DNA of 59,246 nucleotides from Oligoflexus sp. (GTDB lineage Bacteria > Bdellovibrionota_B > Oligoflexia > Oligoflexales > Oligoflexaceae), in NCBI RefSeq assembly GCF_035712445.1, contig NZ_DASTAT010000065.1:1-59246 (forward strand), in the 5' to 3' direction. The translations under genes were made by a program, and so were the position numbers. The notes under the pieces are model-generated. The model worked only from the letters and a program-made list of their open reading frames with translations, made no database searches and was not told the DNA's origin. Position 1 is the stretch's first letter, and the number at the start of each line of letters is the position of its first letter. Below are positions 34,708 through 43,954 of this stretch, piece by piece.

Positions 34708-35769
34708 AGGCTTCGGCTCTCCGTTCCCATCAAAGAGCAGCGGGCAATCCTGGCGATCCTTCACCAGATCATTGAGCCAGCTGCTGTTATCGCGCACGCC
34801 CCACATGGTGACGTGAGCGAGGTGACCTTTGTAACGGCGGAAGAGTTCAAACAGCTGACCATAACGCTGCGCCTGCAGATTCAGGATATTCGCGTCACAG
34901 GGTTTGGCGGCTTCCGGTTCGAAGATGCCGTTGGGATAATCACTGTAAACGGTCACATCCAGTTCACTGACCTTGACCTTAAGGCCTTCGGCAATCACAG
35001 CCTGAAAGGCCTGTTCGATCAGATCCACTCCAGGCCAACCGAGGTTATAGTGCCCCTGAAAGCCTACTCCAGCCAGCGGAATGCCTTCGGCCTTCAAACG
35101 CCTGATCAGCACCAGAAGCTTTTTCAATTTGATCGGGTTTTCCAGAACATAATCGTTGTACCAGAGTTCGACTGTGGGGTCCGCCTCATGCGCGAAGCGG
35201 AAGGCGTCCACGATGTAATCCTCGTTGCCATAGATCTGGTAGAACTTGGAAGGACGCCAGGTCAGGCCGTCTTCATCAGCCAGGACCTCATTCACGACAT
35301 CCCAGTTATCCACGCGGCCTTGGAAGTGTTTCATCGTGGTTTCGATATGGGATTTAATGCGGGCGCGCAGGGTCTCCCGATCCACCGCATTGCCGGCGTC
35401 GTCAGTGAAAACCCAGTCCGGGGTATCTATGTGCCAGAGCAAAGTGTGGCCTGTCATCTGCATGCGATTCGCGGCCGCAAAGTCGACCAAGGTATCGGCC
35501 GCTGTGAAGTCATATTCCTTGCCCTTCATGAGAGGGGCCCACTTCATTTCATATTCCGCCGTGATCCGGTTGAAGTTACGGGTGATCAACGGCACATCAG
35601 GACCGCTCAGGGCTTCGCTTTTCAGAGCCACACCCAGGGTAAAAAGGTCCTGATAGGATTGCGACAGGGAAAACGAAGGGGGCGGAGGGGGAGGGGTTTT
35701 GTCATCAGACTTTTCTTTGCAGCCCATGGCCGCCAGGATCAAGCTTGCGCATAAGAGTCGAGATTTCAT
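34684..35769 (-). CDS. GH10 endo-1,4-beta-xylanase lipoprotein
   Basis: This 361-residue lipoprotein has lipobox LAAMGC, a Pro-rich linker and one GH10 catalytic domain. TGHTLLWHIDTPDWV, NWDVVNEVL (acid/base Glu) and VKVSELDVTVY (nucleophile Glu) are all present, followed by TMWGVRDNSSW. It cleaves internal xylan bonds, probably at the cell surface. The start at 35769 fits AAGGAG six bases upstream and the signal peptide. It is divergent from the LytTR-GH6 regulator, 247 bp apart, suggesting regulation by that protein. No carbohydrate-binding module is present. Confidence 0.95.
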   Translation of the reverse strand: MKSRLLCASLILAAMGCKEKSDDKTPPPPPPSFSLSQSYQDLFTLGVALKSEALSGPDVPLITRNFNRITAEYEMKWAPLMKGKEYDFTAADTLVDFAAANRMQMTGHTLLWHIDTPDWVFTDDAGNAVDRETLRARIKSHIETTMKHFQGRVDNWDVVNEVLADEDGLTWRPSKFYQIYGNEDYIVDAFRFAHEADPTVELWYNDYVLENPIKLKKLLVLIRRLKAEGIPLAGVGFQGHYNLGWPGVDLIEQAFQAVIAEGLKVKVSELDVTVYSDYPNGIFEPEAAKPCDANILNLQAQRYGQLFELFRRYKGHLAHVTMWGVRDNSSWLNDLVKDRQDCPLLFDGNGEPKPSYFEALP

Positions 35770-35817
35770 GGTTTTCTCCTTATTCTGCTTGGTCCAGCCA
35801 TAGTGGAAGCGGACGCG

Positions 35818-35861
35818 ACTGACAAGGGCACTGAACTGAATGGACCGGAAAAGTGACTGAA
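35818..35861. promoter_or_regulatory. ACTGAA direct repeats between xylanase and LytTR-GH6 genes
   Basis: ACTGAC at 35818 and ACTGAA at 35830, 35835 and 35856 form a cluster. The 35835 and 35856 copies are 21 bases apart, the spacing of paired 9-bp LytTR sites, and on the other strand read TTCAGT/GTTCAGT. Candidate operator only. Confidence 0.4.
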
Positions 35862-36016
35862 CCTCGATTTTGCAGGTGCCGCCCGACTGGATGGATTCAG
35901 TTTGCGACCGAATGGTCCGTCCCTTGGGCATGATGAGCATTGCAGCAGCGGCCCTGAACTGGTAAGAATGCTGGGAAATCCCGTCGGGAAAAGCCTTTCA
36001 GACAGAAGGTTGAACC

Positions 36017-37351
36017 ATGCAAAGCGAGCACACAACCCCCGCAGTACCGAGCCAGGTTCAGGTTACGGATGACGGCATGTATCTGAAAGATGGGCTGAGC
36101 ACAGTCTTCTTCAAATGGTTCGAAGTTCTCGCGATTGTCAGCGAAGAGCACCAGAGCCTTGTGATAAGCCTCAAGCGCCGCGTTTTGGTGCGGGAATCCT
36201 TGAAAGTCTTCGAAACGGATCTGAAGCCTTATGGATTCATCCGCATCAATCGCCAGGTTGTCTTCAACCTGCGTTATGTCAAGCGCTTCATAGCCGGTGC
36301 CAATCCCAAACTCGTGTCGATCCAGGGTGAAAGCTATCCGATCACGCGGCGGCGGAAGATCGCCGTGCGACGCGAGTATGAAGATTTTCTGGCTCGTGAA
36401 AAAGAGCGGGAAGATAAGCAGGACACCCGGCTCTTTTCCTTTCGCTCCAAAGTGTCGAGCCATCAGGATCTTGCTGATGGCAAGCTCTGGGTGAATCCCC
36501 ATTCCAAGGTGAATCAATTCCTCAGCTCGCGTCCCGATCTGAAGGGCGAGAGCCGCGATATCGTGCGTTTGATTGCTGAAACATCAAGCGCCACCTGGCT
36601 GGGTGAATGGAACGAAAATGTTTATAGCGATGTGAAAAGCATCCTGCAGCAGGCGGAAAGCACGGGCTCGATTCCCGTGTTTGCGATCTATCGCCTCTTT
36701 TTAAGGGATGAAACCAGACGCCGGGCGCCCACGCTCGCGCAGGTGGTTGGTTATAAGCGCTGGATTCAGCAGCTGGCCCTGGCGCTTGAACATCACAAGG
36801 CCATTGTGATTCTGGAGCCGAATGCCCTCAGCATGATTGATGAAGGCATGCCGCGCGAGTGGCAGGAATTCTATTTCGATGCTCTGCGTTTCGCGGTGGC
36901 GACTTTAAGCCGTCTGCCTCAGGCTTTGGTTTATCTGGATGCCGGTCATGCCTTCTGGCGAAAACCCGTGGACATGGCCATACTCCTGGCCCGCACCGGC
37001 ATTGATTTCGTGGAGGGTTTTGCGGTCAACGTCTCGCATTTCATAGATACTCAGATGAGTCACGCCTATGGTTCGGAAATTTCCGGCCTGCTCGGCGGCA
37101 AACCCTTCGTCATTGATACGAGCCGCAACGGTGTCGGCATCCGTGATCCAGAGAACTGGTGCAATCCCACGGGAGTCGGCCTCGGCCCCTTGCCGCGACT
37201 CAATCCGCGCCTTGCGCGTGTGGATGCCTTTCTTTGGGTGAAGCCGCCTGGAGAATCGGATGGATCATCCTTTGCCGATCAACCCTCAGATGGGATCTGG
37301 TGGATGGATCACGCGATCCAGTTGGGTCAGCATTCGCGGCTGCAGATTTAG
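36017..37351 (+). CDS. LytTR DNA-binding domain fused to GH6-like domain (predicted sugar sensor)
   Basis: This 444-residue protein has no signal peptide. Residues ~15-125 are a LytTR DNA-binding domain (LVISLKRRVLVRESL, YGFIRINRQVVFNLRYV, ITRRRKIAVRREY). Residues ~150-444 are a GH6 cellulase fold: FAIYRLFLRD (D231), VILEPNALSMI, YLDAGHAFW (D308), FAVNVSHF, FVIDTSRNGVG, NPTGVGLG, VKPPGESDG (D415). The general acid of GH6, the Asp of the IEPDSL motif, is Asn here (N269). The other GH6 acidic positions are kept. A cytoplasmic, DNA-binding, acid-less GH6 domain suggests sugar binding without hydrolysis, that is, a transcription factor sensing beta-glucan fragments. It is divergent from a GH10 xylanase. 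AAGG lies seven bases before the ATG. Confidence 0.88.
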   Translation: MQSEHTTPAVPSQVQVTDDGMYLKDGLSTVFFKWFEVLAIVSEEHQSLVISLKRRVLVRESLKVFETDLKPYGFIRINRQVVFNLRYVKRFIAGANPKLVSIQGESYPITRRRKIAVRREYEDFLAREKEREDKQDTRLFSFRSKVSSHQDLADGKLWVNPHSKVNQFLSSRPDLKGESRDIVRLIAETSSATWLGEWNENVYSDVKSILQQAESTGSIPVFAIYRLFLRDETRRRAPTLAQVVGYKRWIQQLALALEHHKAIVILEPNALSMIDEGMPREWQEFYFDALRFAVATLSRLPQALVYLDAGHAFWRKPVDMAILLARTGIDFVEGFAVNVSHFIDTQMSHAYGSEISGLLGGKPFVIDTSRNGVGIRDPENWCNPTGVGLGPLPRLNPRLARVDAFLWVKPPGESDGSSFADQPSDGIWWMDHAIQLGQHSRLQI

Positions 37352-37354
37352 CCT

Positions 37355-37813
37355 TTAAACCCTGCGCCCGGGACGACCCGACGTCTTCTCGGGCATGACC
37401 TCATAGGCCTTCAAAAGCAGCGTCACGAGAGGAAGGATTTTTTCCTCTTCCGTGAGCCACAGTCCATTCAAGGAAACCCACGATTTCAAACGCGTTCCAC
37501 TCGGCGCGAAGTAAAGTCCGCCGTATTTTTTCATAATGGCCTGAGCCATCGCATCATCCGGTGGTATGACGATCATCGTGGCTTCAGCCTTGCCGCGATC
37601 TGCGATTTGCACGATGCCCGCTTTCTTATCCTCATCCCGCGCCCATTCCCCGACCAGCATGAAGACATGACCGTTCAAAAGAAAGGATTTATGACCAAAC
37701 ATGTGCCTGGTTCGGATATCAAGGCCGGAATCCAGAAAGATATGATTGAGCGTCAGAAGAATGGCCCGGGTGCGGCCTGAAAAAGCATCTTCGTAAGTGG
37801 TTTTACGGCTCAT
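37355..37813 (-). CDS. TfoX/Sxy N-terminal-domain-like protein
   Basis: This 152-residue protein carries a domain similar to the TfoX/Sxy N-terminal fold: TRHMFGHKSFLLNGHVFMLV (~35-55), then a region with KKYGGLYFAPSG and SWVSLNG. TfoX proteins activate competence genes in gamma-proteobacteria; here only the N-terminal type domain exists, so that role is not implied. The ATG is preceded by GGAGGGG, which is itself inside a short hairpin. It is three bases from the convergent LytTR-GH6 stop. Confidence 0.65.
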   Translation of the reverse strand: MSRKTTYEDAFSGRTRAILLTLNHIFLDSGLDIRTRHMFGHKSFLLNGHVFMLVGEWARDEDKKAGIVQIADRGKAEATMIVIPPDDAMAQAIMKKYGGLYFAPSGTRLKSWVSLNGLWLTEEEKILPLVTLLLKAYEVMPEKTSGRPGRRV

Positions 37814-37814
37814 A

Positions 37815-37830
37815 ATCCCCTCCGGGGGAT
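37815..37830 (-). promoter_or_regulatory. Hairpin covering the ribosome site of the TfoX-like gene
   Basis: On the minus strand ATCCCC and GGGGAT pair around a CGGA loop, placing most of the GGAGGGG ribosome site in the 3' arm, just before the ATG at 37813. It could limit translation; six pairs, so only moderately stable. Confidence 0.4.
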
Positions 37831-37852
37831 GATCCTACACCATAAGGAACAG

Positions 37853-37882
37853 GACCGCCCTGCTGTTTCCAGCAGGACGGTC
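37853..37882 (-). terminator. Terminator hairpin downstream of gltBD
   Basis: On the minus strand a 13-bp stem (GACCGTCCTGCTG with CAGCAGGGCGGTC, one T-G wobble) closes on a GAAA tetraloop, 45 bases after the gltD stop. The wobble is a mismatch on the plus strand, so it is oriented for gltBD. The following tract is only weakly T-rich. Confidence 0.6.
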
Positions 37883-37926
37883 TGCTCAACGGAGGAAAAA
37901 GCCGCCGCGCGAGGGGCGCGGCACCG

Positions 37927-39384
37927 TTAGATTGGTGACTCGAGGTATCGACCGATGGCTTCGGCCGCCTTACGTCCTTCAGAAATGGCCCAGACCACGA
38001 GGGACTGGCCGCGACGGGCATCGCCCGCAGCGAAAACGCCGGGAACACTGGTTGCGTAGCTGGACTCATCGGCTTTGATGTTGCCACGCTCATTGATGGC
38101 AACACCGAGCTGATCAATCGGACCGGCGGTATCAGGACCGACGAAACCCACCGCGATGAAAACCAGCTGAGCCGGCCAGCGTTTTTCCGAACCGGGAACC
38201 GGCTCGAATTTCCTTTGGCCTTTTTCATCAGTGAACCATGCGAGTTCGCGGGTCACGAGGGCCTGCAATTGACCTTCCGCATCCGCTTCAAAGCGAACCG
38301 ATTCCAAAGACCAGTGACGCGAACAGCCCTCTTCATGCGAGGACGAGGTCCGCAGCATATGCGTCCAGTAAGGCCAGGGAGTTTCCTGCGGACGCTCCTG
38401 GGCGCGTGGATGCTTGTTCAGTTGCGGAGGCCTCGGCATGATTTCAAACTGCGTGACCGAACGCGCACCCTGACGATTGGAAGTTCCCACACAGTCCGAG
38501 CCGGTATCACCACCGCCGATCACGATCACATCCCTGCCGGTCGCAAGGATGGGCTCCAGATCTTCGATATTGTCACCCAAAACGCGGCGCGTGGATTGAG
38601 TCAGGAACTGCTCGGCGAAATATACGCCTTTAACGTCACGGCCTGGAATCGCAACGTCACGCTTCTTGGTCGCGCCATGGCTCAAAAGAATCGCATCGTA
38701 ATCTTTTTTCAGTTCATCCATGGTGACGTCAAAACCCACGTTCACGCCACAGCGGAAGCTGATGCCTTCGGCTTCCATCAGCTGCACCCGACGCTGAACC
38801 TTGCTCTTTTCCAGCTTGAAATCAGGGATGCCGTACATCAAAAGTCCACCGGGACGATCCGCGCGCTCATAGACGGTCACCCAATGCCCCTGGCGGTTCA
38901 GCTGCTGCGCCGCGGCAAGCCCCGCAGGTCCGCTGCCGATGACAGCCACTTTTTTTCCGGTGCGGAAGACAGGAGGCTCAGGGCGAATCCAGCCCTTGGC
39001 AAATCCCTTGTCGGCAAGGGCCATCTCGATCGCTTCGATCGACACGGGATCTTCATGGATTCCAAGGACGCAGGCCGCTTCACAGGGAGCGGGGCAGATG
39101 CGGCCGGTGAACTCAGGAAAGTTATTGGTCGCCAGCAAAGCCCGCAGAGCTTCCTCTTCATCGCGCTCCGAGACGAGGTGATTCCATTCCGGGATCACAT
39201 TCCCCAAAGGACAGCCGTGATGACAGAAGGGAACGCCGCAGTCCATGCAGCGCGCACCCTGCCGGCGCAGTTCCTCGTCGTTGATCGCCTCAACGAATTC
39301 GCGGTAGTGCTTCACGCGCAGAGCGGTTGGCTCTTTCTCCGGGACCGCGCGTGCATAGGTCATAAATCCTTTAACTTCACCCAT
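37927..39384 (-). CDS. gltD: Glutamate synthase small (beta) subunit
   Basis: This 485-residue FAD/NADPH protein feeds electrons to GltB for making glutamate from 2-oxoglutarate and glutamine. The N-terminal part has the Cys-rich iron-sulfur segment [17 protein letters not shown] (~40-57) and [12 protein letters not shown]. The FAD site is [16 protein letters not shown] (~147) and the NADPH site [15 protein letters not shown] (~290). C-terminal [18 protein letters not shown] is typical. The ATG at 39384 has AAGGAG six bases upstream and overlaps the gltB stop by eight bases, so the two subunits are translationally coupled. Confidence 0.97.
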   Translation of the reverse strand: MGEVKGFMTYARAVPEKEPTALRVKHYREFVEAINDEELRRQGARCMDCGVPFCHHGCPLGNVIPEWNHLVSERDEEEALRALLATNNFPEFTGRICPAPCEAACVLGIHEDPVSIEAIEMALADKGFAKGWIRPEPPVFRTGKKVAVIGSGPAGLAAAQQLNRQGHWVTVYERADRPGGLLMYGIPDFKLEKSKVQRRVQLMEAEGISFRCGVNVGFDVTMDELKKDYDAILLSHGATKKRDVAIPGRDVKGVYFAEQFLTQSTRRVLGDNIEDLEPILATGRDVIVIGGGDTGSDCVGTSNRQGARSVTQFEIMPRPPQLNKHPRAQERPQETPWPYWTHMLRTSSSHEEGCSRHWSLESVRFEADAEGQLQALVTRELAWFTDEKGQRKFEPVPGSEKRWPAQLVFIAVGFVGPDTAGPIDQLGVAINERGNIKADESSYATSVPGVFAAGDARRGQSLVVWAISEGRKAAEAIGRYLESPI

Positions 39385-42300
39385 GGTAGGCTCCTTCTTC
39401 CAGGATCGCCCCAAGGTTGTCACCACCGACCACGCGCACGGTTTGTTGCACGAGGTCGCGCTGCTGATGGCGCACGAAGGCCCGATAAGCACTGGGAACA
39501 ATACTCAGGAAACGCGATTTCTCATGATTCCAATTTTCCAAAATATGCGCCGCGACCGAGCTGCGTGTCAAACGCAGATGTTCCTGAAGCTGGCGGTGGA
39601 CAAAGGATTCGTCCTCCTCGTCCTGCAGCGCGGACACCTCGACCATCTCGGTGTTGATGCGTTTTTGCAAGGCGCCGTCCGCATCATAAACAAAGGCATA
39701 ACCGCCGCTCATACCGGCCGCGAAGTTGCGACCGACTTTACCGATCACGATCACCGATCCGCCGGTCATGTATTCACAGCCGTGATCACCGAGGCCTTCC
39801 ACCACCGCATGCGCGCCGCTGTTTCGGACGGCGAAGCGTTCACCGGCCAGGCCGCGGATATACATGAAGCCTGATGTCGCACCGTAAAGGGTCACGTTTC
39901 CACAGATCACATTGCTTTCCGCCATGATCGCGCTTTCTTCAGGCGGAACGACCACGACCTTGGCACCGGAAAGACCCTTGCCGCAGTAATCGTTCACTTC
40001 GCCTTCCAGCGTGGCCGTGATGCCCTTGGCCCCGAAGGCCATGAAGGACTGACCCGCGGAACCCTTGAAATTCAGCTGAATGCTGTTGTCGCGCAGACCG
40101 TGGCCGCCGTGATGTTTCGAAATCTCACTCGACAGCATCGTGCCGACCGCGCGATCGGTGTTGGCGATCGCAAGGTCGAGGTGAACGGTCTGACGTTTGG
40201 TGATCGCCGGTTCACAGGCTGGGAGCAGCACTTTGTAATCCAGCGTCTGATCCATGTCATGGATCTGCTGCCGCGTCTTGCTGCGCGCAACCTCAGCCCC
40301 TGCGTTGGGAGCATCCAGGATCGCCCGCAGATCCACGCGGTCGGTGCGCGGATCGGCGATTTTTTCCAGAAGGTCGACGCGGCCCACCATCTCGGTGACG
40401 GTGCGGAAACCAAGTTCAGCCATGATTTCACGCAGGCCTTCGGCGAGCAGGAAGAAGTAGTTGATCAGATGTTCAGGCTGACCATGGAACTTCCGGCGAA
40501 GTTCCGGATCCTGCGTCGCGATACCCACAGGGCAGGTATTCAGATGGCATTTGCGCATCATGATACAGCCGAGCGCGATCAAGGCGCCCGTACCAATACC
40601 CCATTCCTCGGCACCAAGCAGCGTGGCAATCGCGATATCACGCGGGGTCCGCATCTGGCCGTCAGCCTGCAGCACAACGCGACCGCGGAGTTGATTTTCC
40701 ACCAGCGTGCGATGCGATTCAGCAAGGCCCAGTTCCCAGGGAAGACCGGCATGTTTGATCGAGGAAATGGGACTGGCACCTGTGCCGCCTTCATAACCGG
40801 CGATCAGAATCACATCGGCCTTGGCTTTGGCCACACCGGCAGCGACTGTTCCCACACCGACTTCCGAGACCAGCTTCACACTGATCCGGGCTTCGCGGTT
40901 GGCGTTCTTCAGATCGAAGATCAGCTGCGCAAGGTCTTCGATCGAATAGATATCATGATGCGGAGGCGGCGAAATCAAAGTGATGCCGGGCGTGCTATGA
41001 CGAACGCGAGCGATCTCTTCATCCACCTTGTGACCGGGGAGCTGGCCACCTTCACCCGGTTTTGCACCCTGAGCGATCTTGATCTGCAGTTCATCCGCAT
41101 TGATCAGATAGTGGCTGGTCACACCGAAGCGCGCACTCGCCACCTGCTTGATGGAACTGCGGCGCAGATCGCCGTTGGCAGCCGGGATGAAACGATCGGC
41201 ATCCTCACCGCCTTCACCCGAGTTACTGCGCGCGCCCATGCGGTTCATCGCAATCGCGATGGTCTCATGGGTTTCCTTGGAAATGGAGCCAAAGCTCATC
41301 GCGCCGGTCGCAAAACGCTTGACGATCGAGCTGGCTGATTCCACCTCATCGAGCGGAACGGAGTTCTGGGCTTTCTTGAACTTCAGCATGCCCCGGATAT
41401 TCAGATACTGCTGCGACTGCTGATCGAGGGTCGCGCAGAATTTTTTGAATTCCTCGCGGCTGTTGATCCGGGTCGCCTGCTGCAGCGTGGCGATCATCGC
41501 GGGATGATGCAGGTGCGCTTCCCCTTCACGGCGCCAGTGATACTGACCGCCCTGAGGCAATGCTGTGAATGTTGTTTTAGGACTGTAGGCTTTCTGATGA
41601 CGGAAGCGGGTGTCCGCATCGAAATCCGCGATACCGGCGCCTTCGATACGAGTCGGCGTCCAGGTGAAATAGGCATCGATGAAACTCTGGCTCAAACCCA
41701 GGGCTTCAAAAATCTGCGCGCCGCGATAGGAATGCAGGGTCGAGATCCCCATCTTCGACATGATCTTCAGAAGACCATCGCCGATGGATTTCACGTAATT
41801 GCCCTGCAGCGTGGCTGCGGTTTTCTTGCTATCGAAACCATGAGTCTCGGCTCTTTGACCGATGACGGCCAGCGCCAGGTAAGGGTTCACAGCGGAAGCG
41901 CCATAACCCAGGAGCAAGGCGAAGTGATGGACTTCACGCGGCTCGCCGCTTTCCACCACAAGACTGGCCTTCATGCGCGAGCCGCGACGGATCAGATCGT
42001 GATGCGCAGCCGCGGTGGCGAGAAGGGCAGGGATCGGCGCGCGTGTTTCATCGACCTCACGATCGGAGAGGATCACGACGCTGCAGCCCTCGTCGATCGC
42101 TGCGGCCACCGATTCCTGAAGACGCTTCACAGCGGCTTCCAGGGTTTCGTTGGCTGGTTCATAAACAGTCGAAACCTTGCGCGCCATCAGGCGGGGATCG
42201 CCGTGGAATTCGAGGCGCTGAAGATCCAGATCACTGAGGATCGGCTGCTTCATACGCAGCATATGACAGTGTTCAGGCGTTTCTTCGATCAGATTGGATT

Positions 42301-43954
42301 CGGCACCCAGGTGCGAAGCCAAGGACGTCACCATCTCTTCCCGGATCGCATCGATCGGCGGATTGGTGACCTGGGCGAAGAGCTGCTTGAAATAGTTATA
42401 AAGCAGGGGACGCTGCTGCGAGAGCACTGCGATCGGCGCGTCATTCCCCATCGAACCCACGGGCTCTTTGCCCTCGTTCGCCATGGGCGCCATGATCATG
42501 CGCATATCTTCCTTGGTATAACCAAAAGCCAGAAGCTTCTGCTGCAGCGTTTCCTCGGTATCCGCAGGGTACGAGGCGAAGTTCGGAATGGGCAGCTCGT
42601 AAAGATGCTTGCGATGCTTTTGGAGCCATTGCCCATAGGGTTTTTGCATCGAAAGGCTTTGTTTGATCGTATGATCCGGAACGATCGCGCCCTGCTTCAT
42701 ATCCACCAGGAACATGCGGCCGGGACTCAGACGGCCCTTATGCACGATTTCTTCGGGACGACGATCGAGGACGCCGGCTTCCGAGGCCATGATCACATAA
42801 CCATCGAGCGTGACCCAGTAGCGGCCGGGACGCAGACCGTTCCGATCGAGGATCGCACCGATCTTGTGACCGTCGGCAAAGCCGATAAAGGCCGGGCCAT
42901 CCCAGGGTTCCATCATATAGGAATGGTATTCATAATAATCTTTGAGCGCCTGTTCCATCTCGCCATGAGAATCCCAGGGCTCGGGAATGAGCATGGTCAG
43001 AACCTGCTGCAAGGGACGGCCGGTGTTCACCAGGAACTCGATGGTATTGTCGAGCATCGCCGAGTCGCTGAGGCCCGGGGTGCAGATCGGTCCCATATGC
43101 GCAAGGTCGCTTTCCAGACCGGCCTTTTTCAGGAGTTTGGAACGCGCATGCATCGCATTGATGTTGCCGCGCAGGGTGTTGATTTCCCCGTTGTGACAGA
43201 TCGTGCGGAAAGGCTGCGCCAAAGGCCAGGACGGCATCGTGTTGGTGCTGAAGCGCGAATGCACCATGGAAAAGGCCGAAGTGAAACGGGGATCGGCAAG
43301 GTCCCGGTAATAGTTGGCCAGATCCTTGGCCAGGATCAGTCCCTTATAGCAGATCGTTTCTGTGGAAAGGCTCACACAGTAGGAAAGGAGCTGCTTGATG
43401 CCATATTTTGCGCGGCCTTCTTCTTCAAAATCCTTGCGCAGCATGTAAAGGCGCCAGGTGAAATTCGAAGCCGCGGCCTTATTATGATCGGTGAAGACCC
43501 ACTGCACCGGCGCGGGTTCATTGCCGGCCGCGATGGGACCGAGCACGCTGGGATCGACCGGCACCGCACGCTGAATCAGAGGCACGATCTGCCATTTCTG
43601 AGCGAGCGCTTCAATACGCTGGCTCCAGTGTTCCAGCTCGCCCTTTTCCTTCGGCAGGAAAAAGAAACCGACGGCGTACTCACCAGCCGCAGGCAAAGTT
43701 TTGTTTTCATCCTTGGCGAGAGCTTGAAAAAGATCATGAGGAATCTGGGTCAGGATTCCTGCACCATCGCTCGTCAGGTCATCCGCCGCGCGACCGCCGC
43801 GATGATCCATCCGCCGTAGGATTTCCAGGCCCTCAGTCACGATCTTGTGCGATTTATGACCTTTGATACTGGCAATGAAACCAACGCCACAAGCATCACG
43901 TTGCACCATGCGGGGATCATCCAGCCAAGCCTGCTCAAACCTTTCCTGTGACAT
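39377..43954 (-). CDS. gltB: Glutamate synthase large (alpha) subunit
   Basis: This 1525-residue protein is full length for the NADPH-type large subunit. A short propeptide precedes the glutaminase nucleophile Cys (residue 22, RDAC-GVGF). The amidotransferase domain has FMVHSRFSTNT-type motifs (MVHSRFSTNTMPSWPLAQP). The central and FMN-binding synthase domains follow, with the GYEGGTGASPISSIKHAG loop and the 3Fe-4S Cys cluster MRKCHLNTCPVG. The C-terminal beta-helix carries repeated G-x-x-G strands. It makes two glutamates per turn in the cytoplasm with GltD. The ATG at 43954 follows GAGGTG; a TTG at 43966 is less likely. Confidence 0.98.
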   Translation of the reverse strand: MSQERFEQAWLDDPRMVQRDACGVGFIASIKGHKSHKIVTEGLEILRRMDHRGGRAADDLTSDGAGILTQIPHDLFQALAKDENKTLPAAGEYAVGFFFLPKEKGELEHWSQRIEALAQKWQIVPLIQRAVPVDPSVLGPIAAGNEPAPVQWVFTDHNKAAASNFTWRLYMLRKDFEEEGRAKYGIKQLLSYCVSLSTETICYKGLILAKDLANYYRDLADPRFTSAFSMVHSRFSTNTMPSWPLAQPFRTICHNGEINTLRGNINAMHARSKLLKKAGLESDLAHMGPICTPGLSDSAMLDNTIEFLVNTGRPLQQVLTMLIPEPWDSHGEMEQALKDYYEYHSYMMEPWDGPAFIGFADGHKIGAILDRNGLRPGRYWVTLDGYVIMASEAGVLDRRPEEIVHKGRLSPGRMFLVDMKQGAIVPDHTIKQSLSMQKPYGQWLQKHRKHLYELPIPNFASYPADTEETLQQKLLAFGYTKEDMRMIMAPMANEGKEPVGSMGNDAPIAVLSQQRPLLYNYFKQLFAQVTNPPIDAIREEMVTSLASHLGAESNLIEETPEHCHMLRMKQPILSDLDLQRLEFHGDPRLMARKVSTVYEPANETLEAAVKRLQESVAAAIDEGCSVVILSDREVDETRAPIPALLATAAAHHDLIRRGSRMKASLVVESGEPREVHHFALLLGYGASAVNPYLALAVIGQRAETHGFDSKKTAATLQGNYVKSIGDGLLKIMSKMGISTLHSYRGAQIFEALGLSQSFIDAYFTWTPTRIEGAGIADFDADTRFRHQKAYSPKTTFTALPQGGQYHWRREGEAHLHHPAMIATLQQATRINSREEFKKFCATLDQQSQQYLNIRGMLKFKKAQNSVPLDEVESASSIVKRFATGAMSFGSISKETHETIAIAMNRMGARSNSGEGGEDADRFIPAANGDLRRSSIKQVASARFGVTSHYLINADELQIKIAQGAKPGEGGQLPGHKVDEEIARVRHSTPGITLISPPPHHDIYSIEDLAQLIFDLKNANREARISVKLVSEVGVGTVAAGVAKAKADVILIAGYEGGTGASPISSIKHAGLPWELGLAESHRTLVENQLRGRVVLQADGQMRTPRDIAIATLLGAEEWGIGTGALIALGCIMMRKCHLNTCPVGIATQDPELRRKFHGQPEHLINYFFLLAEGLREIMAELGFRTVTEMVGRVDLLEKIADPRTDRVDLRAILDAPNAGAEVARSKTRQQIHDMDQTLDYKVLLPACEPAITKRQTVHLDLAIANTDRAVGTMLSSEISKHHGGHGLRDNSIQLNFKGSAGQSFMAFGAKGITATLEGEVNDYCGKGLSGAKVVVVPPEESAIMAESNVICGNVTLYGATSGFMYIRGLAGERFAVRNSGAHAVVEGLGDHGCEYMTGGSVIVIGKVGRNFAAGMSGGYAFVYDADGALQKRINTEMVEVSALQDEEDESFVHRQLQEHLRLTRSSVAAHILENWNHEKSRFLSIVPSAYRAFVRHQQRDLVQQTVRVVGGDNLGAILEEGAYHG

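Noticed and set aside
41504..43819. A 771-codon open frame opposite gltB, and other long frames opposite known genes (e.g. 15561-17315, 57254-59053)
   Set aside because: They lie entirely antisense to genes with clear families, have no ribosome sites or domains, and follow from codon bias on the other strand.
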